From Candidatus Dormiibacterota bacterium (GTDB lineage: Bacteria; Vulcanimicrobiota; Vulcanimicrobiia; Vulcanimicrobiales; Vulcanimicrobiaceae): a stretch of 64,000 nt of DNA. The position numbers and the translations under genes are program-made. Position 1 is the first letter of the stretch. Each line of letters begins with the position of its first letter. Where the stretch lies: contig DATKQG010000087.1 of NCBI GenBank assembly GCA_035532835.1, positions 42,906 to 106,905 on the forward strand. Direction: 5' to 3'. The notes below the pieces were generated by a model that saw nothing but the letters and a program-made list of their open reading frames with translations, made no database searches and had not been told where the DNA came from. Positions 63,061-64,000 of this stretch are shown piece after piece.

Positions 63061-63285
63061 TGATGTCAAATGCTGCAGTCGTCGAAGCAGTTTCCGGGAA
63101 AAGACACCAATCGTCATCGTTTCTATTTTTAGTTCGTTTTCCGGCCTCCTCTGGGACCGCAAGGCCCCGCGCCGAGAGCCAGGGCACAAGTTTACGGCCC
63201 GGAGGCGACCACGCTCTATTAGGCCCCGAACGGTCTTTTCGGAGCAATTAAGGGCCCGCGCTACGTCTTTGATTTTCAGGACCAT
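63052..63285 (-). CDS. HTH DNA-binding protein, possibly degraded at the C-terminus
   Basis: A 77-residue frame. Residues 2-35 (LKIKDVARALNCSEKTVRGL, IERGRLRAVNL) are a clear MerR/excisionase-type HTH. The remainder is Arg-rich and does not continue the usual recognition wing, so a frameshift or unrelated read-through is possible. No good Shine-Dalgarno element. It is plausible as a second regulator of the element. Confidence 0.5.
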   Translation of the reverse strand: MVLKIKDVARALNCSEKTVRGLIERGRLRAVNLCPGSRRGALRSQRRPENELKIETMTIGVFSRKLLRRLQHLTSLR

Positions 63286-63430
63286 TAAAGAGTTCTTATA
63301 ATTCCCTTCGTTTCCATGTATTATCCCGCGTCCTTAAGGGGTGTGTATTTCAATTTGCATTGACCGTCCCTATTATTACCAATGGGACGGTTGCGTCAAG
63401 CGGATTGCTAAAGTAATTTACTATTGCGCG

Positions 63431-63462
63431 AATACTCGGGCACGAATCGATTACTATATAAT
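63431..63462 (+). promoter_or_regulatory. Promoter-operator module 2
   Basis: AATACTCG, CAC.AATCGA and CTATATAAT (TATAAT at 63457-63462) repeat module 1 nearly base for base. Between 63286 and 63851 I see no credible gene. The only other structure is an 11-bp inverted repeat (63589-63599 and 63612-63622, 12-nt loop), a possible terminator or operator. Confidence 0.5.
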
Positions 63463-63851
63463 ATGCGGCAATTTACAAATGCTTATTTCGGATGTTCGAA
63501 TATCGAACAGGTGTAGCATTGATTCTCGTCGCCACTTCGCATCGGCAACCGCATCGCGAACTATCTACGTTACTTGATTATCAAAGGAAGCCGACGTGGA
63601 ACCACCGTTCACCACGTCGGCTAGTTGCGCGAAAGCCAACATAGAACCATAAACAGATATTGCGCTATAGCTTTACTACGACATGTTACGAAGTCGGTTA
63701 TTTTTTACTATATTAGTAAAGCGATGGTAACAATAGAGGGTAGTGATACGCATTTCCTACACTCGTGTAGGAGCTTCAAAAGCCCCAGGCTATTCTTGTT
63801 TGTTACTGTCGCACGTACAAATAACAATTCTGGGGTTTTTAATATTTATCA

Positions 63852-64000
63852 ATGCAGACATTATTTAAGAAACAAAAATTTTGCGACCTATGGGAGGGCA
63901 ATTGGCAGGAGTACTATTTGAAACCTCATCAGGCAGATGCGTCCCTGCTGAATTACTTGTATCTGGTTTTTAAAGATGAAGAGGAATTATTGGCCAAACT
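63852..64000 (+). CDS. Unidentified protein of the integrative element, 3'-truncated
   Basis: An ATG at 63852 opens a frame that reaches the window end: MQTLFKKQKFCDLWEGNWQE, then YYLKPHQADASLLNYLYLVF. A stop codon lies four codons upstream, which fixes the start. Codon use is AT-rich but coherent. The ~50 visible residues match no family I know. Its promoter may be module 2. Confidence 0.55.
   Translation, partial: MQTLFKKQKFCDLWEGNWQEYYLKPHQADASLLNYLYLVFKDEEELLAK

Larger units (their letters stand above)
61142..64000. mobile_element. Left end of an integrative element in tRNA-Leu
   Basis: The tyrosine integrase gene sits next to the tRNA 3' end and points toward it. A short HTH gene lies behind it. 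From ~62500 base composition turns AT-rich (TATATAAT, poly-A, poly-T runs) against the GC-rich chromosome. Codon use in the last gene (AAA, TTA, GAA) also differs. The other end is outside the window, so an ICE, prophage or satellite cannot be told apart. Confidence 0.8.

Overview
The window is 64 kb of a GC-rich bacterial chromosome (about 60-63% G+C by eye) from a diderm. It has an outer-membrane TonB-type receptor, several lipoproteins, and the futalosine menaquinone genes mqnE-mqnA-mqnC. The gene set and protein style fit a deep-branching, poorly cultured phylum such as Candidatus Eremiobacterota/Vulcanimicrobiota. That placement is an impression from the proteins; no marker search was possible.

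Layout. 1-8.9 kb: the end of an amidase gene, a TonB-dependent receptor with a lipoprotein, a DMT permease, a tandem-PilZ protein and an isocitrate/isopropylmalate dehydrogenase homologue. 8.9-11.8 kb: ftsK and a PAP2 phosphatase. 11.8-14.9 kb: mqnE-mqnA-mqnC. 14.9-24.4 kb: a PAS/GAF sensor, mnmA, a RodZ-like protein, yajQ, rimO, an LCP wall/glycopolymer transferase, a polysaccharide deacetylase and a beta-propeller lipoprotein. 24.4-36.4 kb: a multi-GAF histidine kinase, secA, a GDPH-motif protein, prfB with its +1 frameshift, a DUF2079 membrane protein, a GT9 glycosyltransferase, a YbjQ-like protein, a family-4 uracil-DNA glycosylase and rlmN. 38.4-54.8 kb: housekeeping genes (glycyl-tRNA synthetase, ppdK, dnaG, rpoD, dtd, proline dehydrogenase, mntP) among secreted proteins of unknown function. 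54.9-61 kb: aminomutase-reactivase genes (kamB/kamC-like), a beta-keto acid cleavage enzyme (kce-like) and two peptide-ABC permeases. 61.1 kb to the end: tRNA-Leu(GAG) followed by an AT-rich integrative element with a tyrosine integrase.

The most unusual locus is 36.45-37.25 kb, between rlmN and a predicted PD-(D/E)XK protein. It holds three tandem units, all on the minus strand. Each unit has a 72-nt tRNA-like element (alanine-type G3-U70 acceptor, canonical T arm, 5-nt or shorter D loop, non-standard anticodon arm). Behind it come a 17-bp-spaced promoter and a ~63-72-nt RNA ending in a strong intrinsic terminator. The first ~30 nt of that RNA are antisense to the 5' half of the tRNA-like element of the same unit. 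The variable stem covaries between units, and the predicted transcription start falls at the start of complementarity in all three.

The second unusual structure is a pair of ~180-bp palindromes at 33.2 and 52.2 kb, both between convergent genes. Their 43-44-bp arms are unrelated in sequence between copies but nearly perfectly self-complementary. They enclose a conserved core with two ATCCT-loop hairpins.
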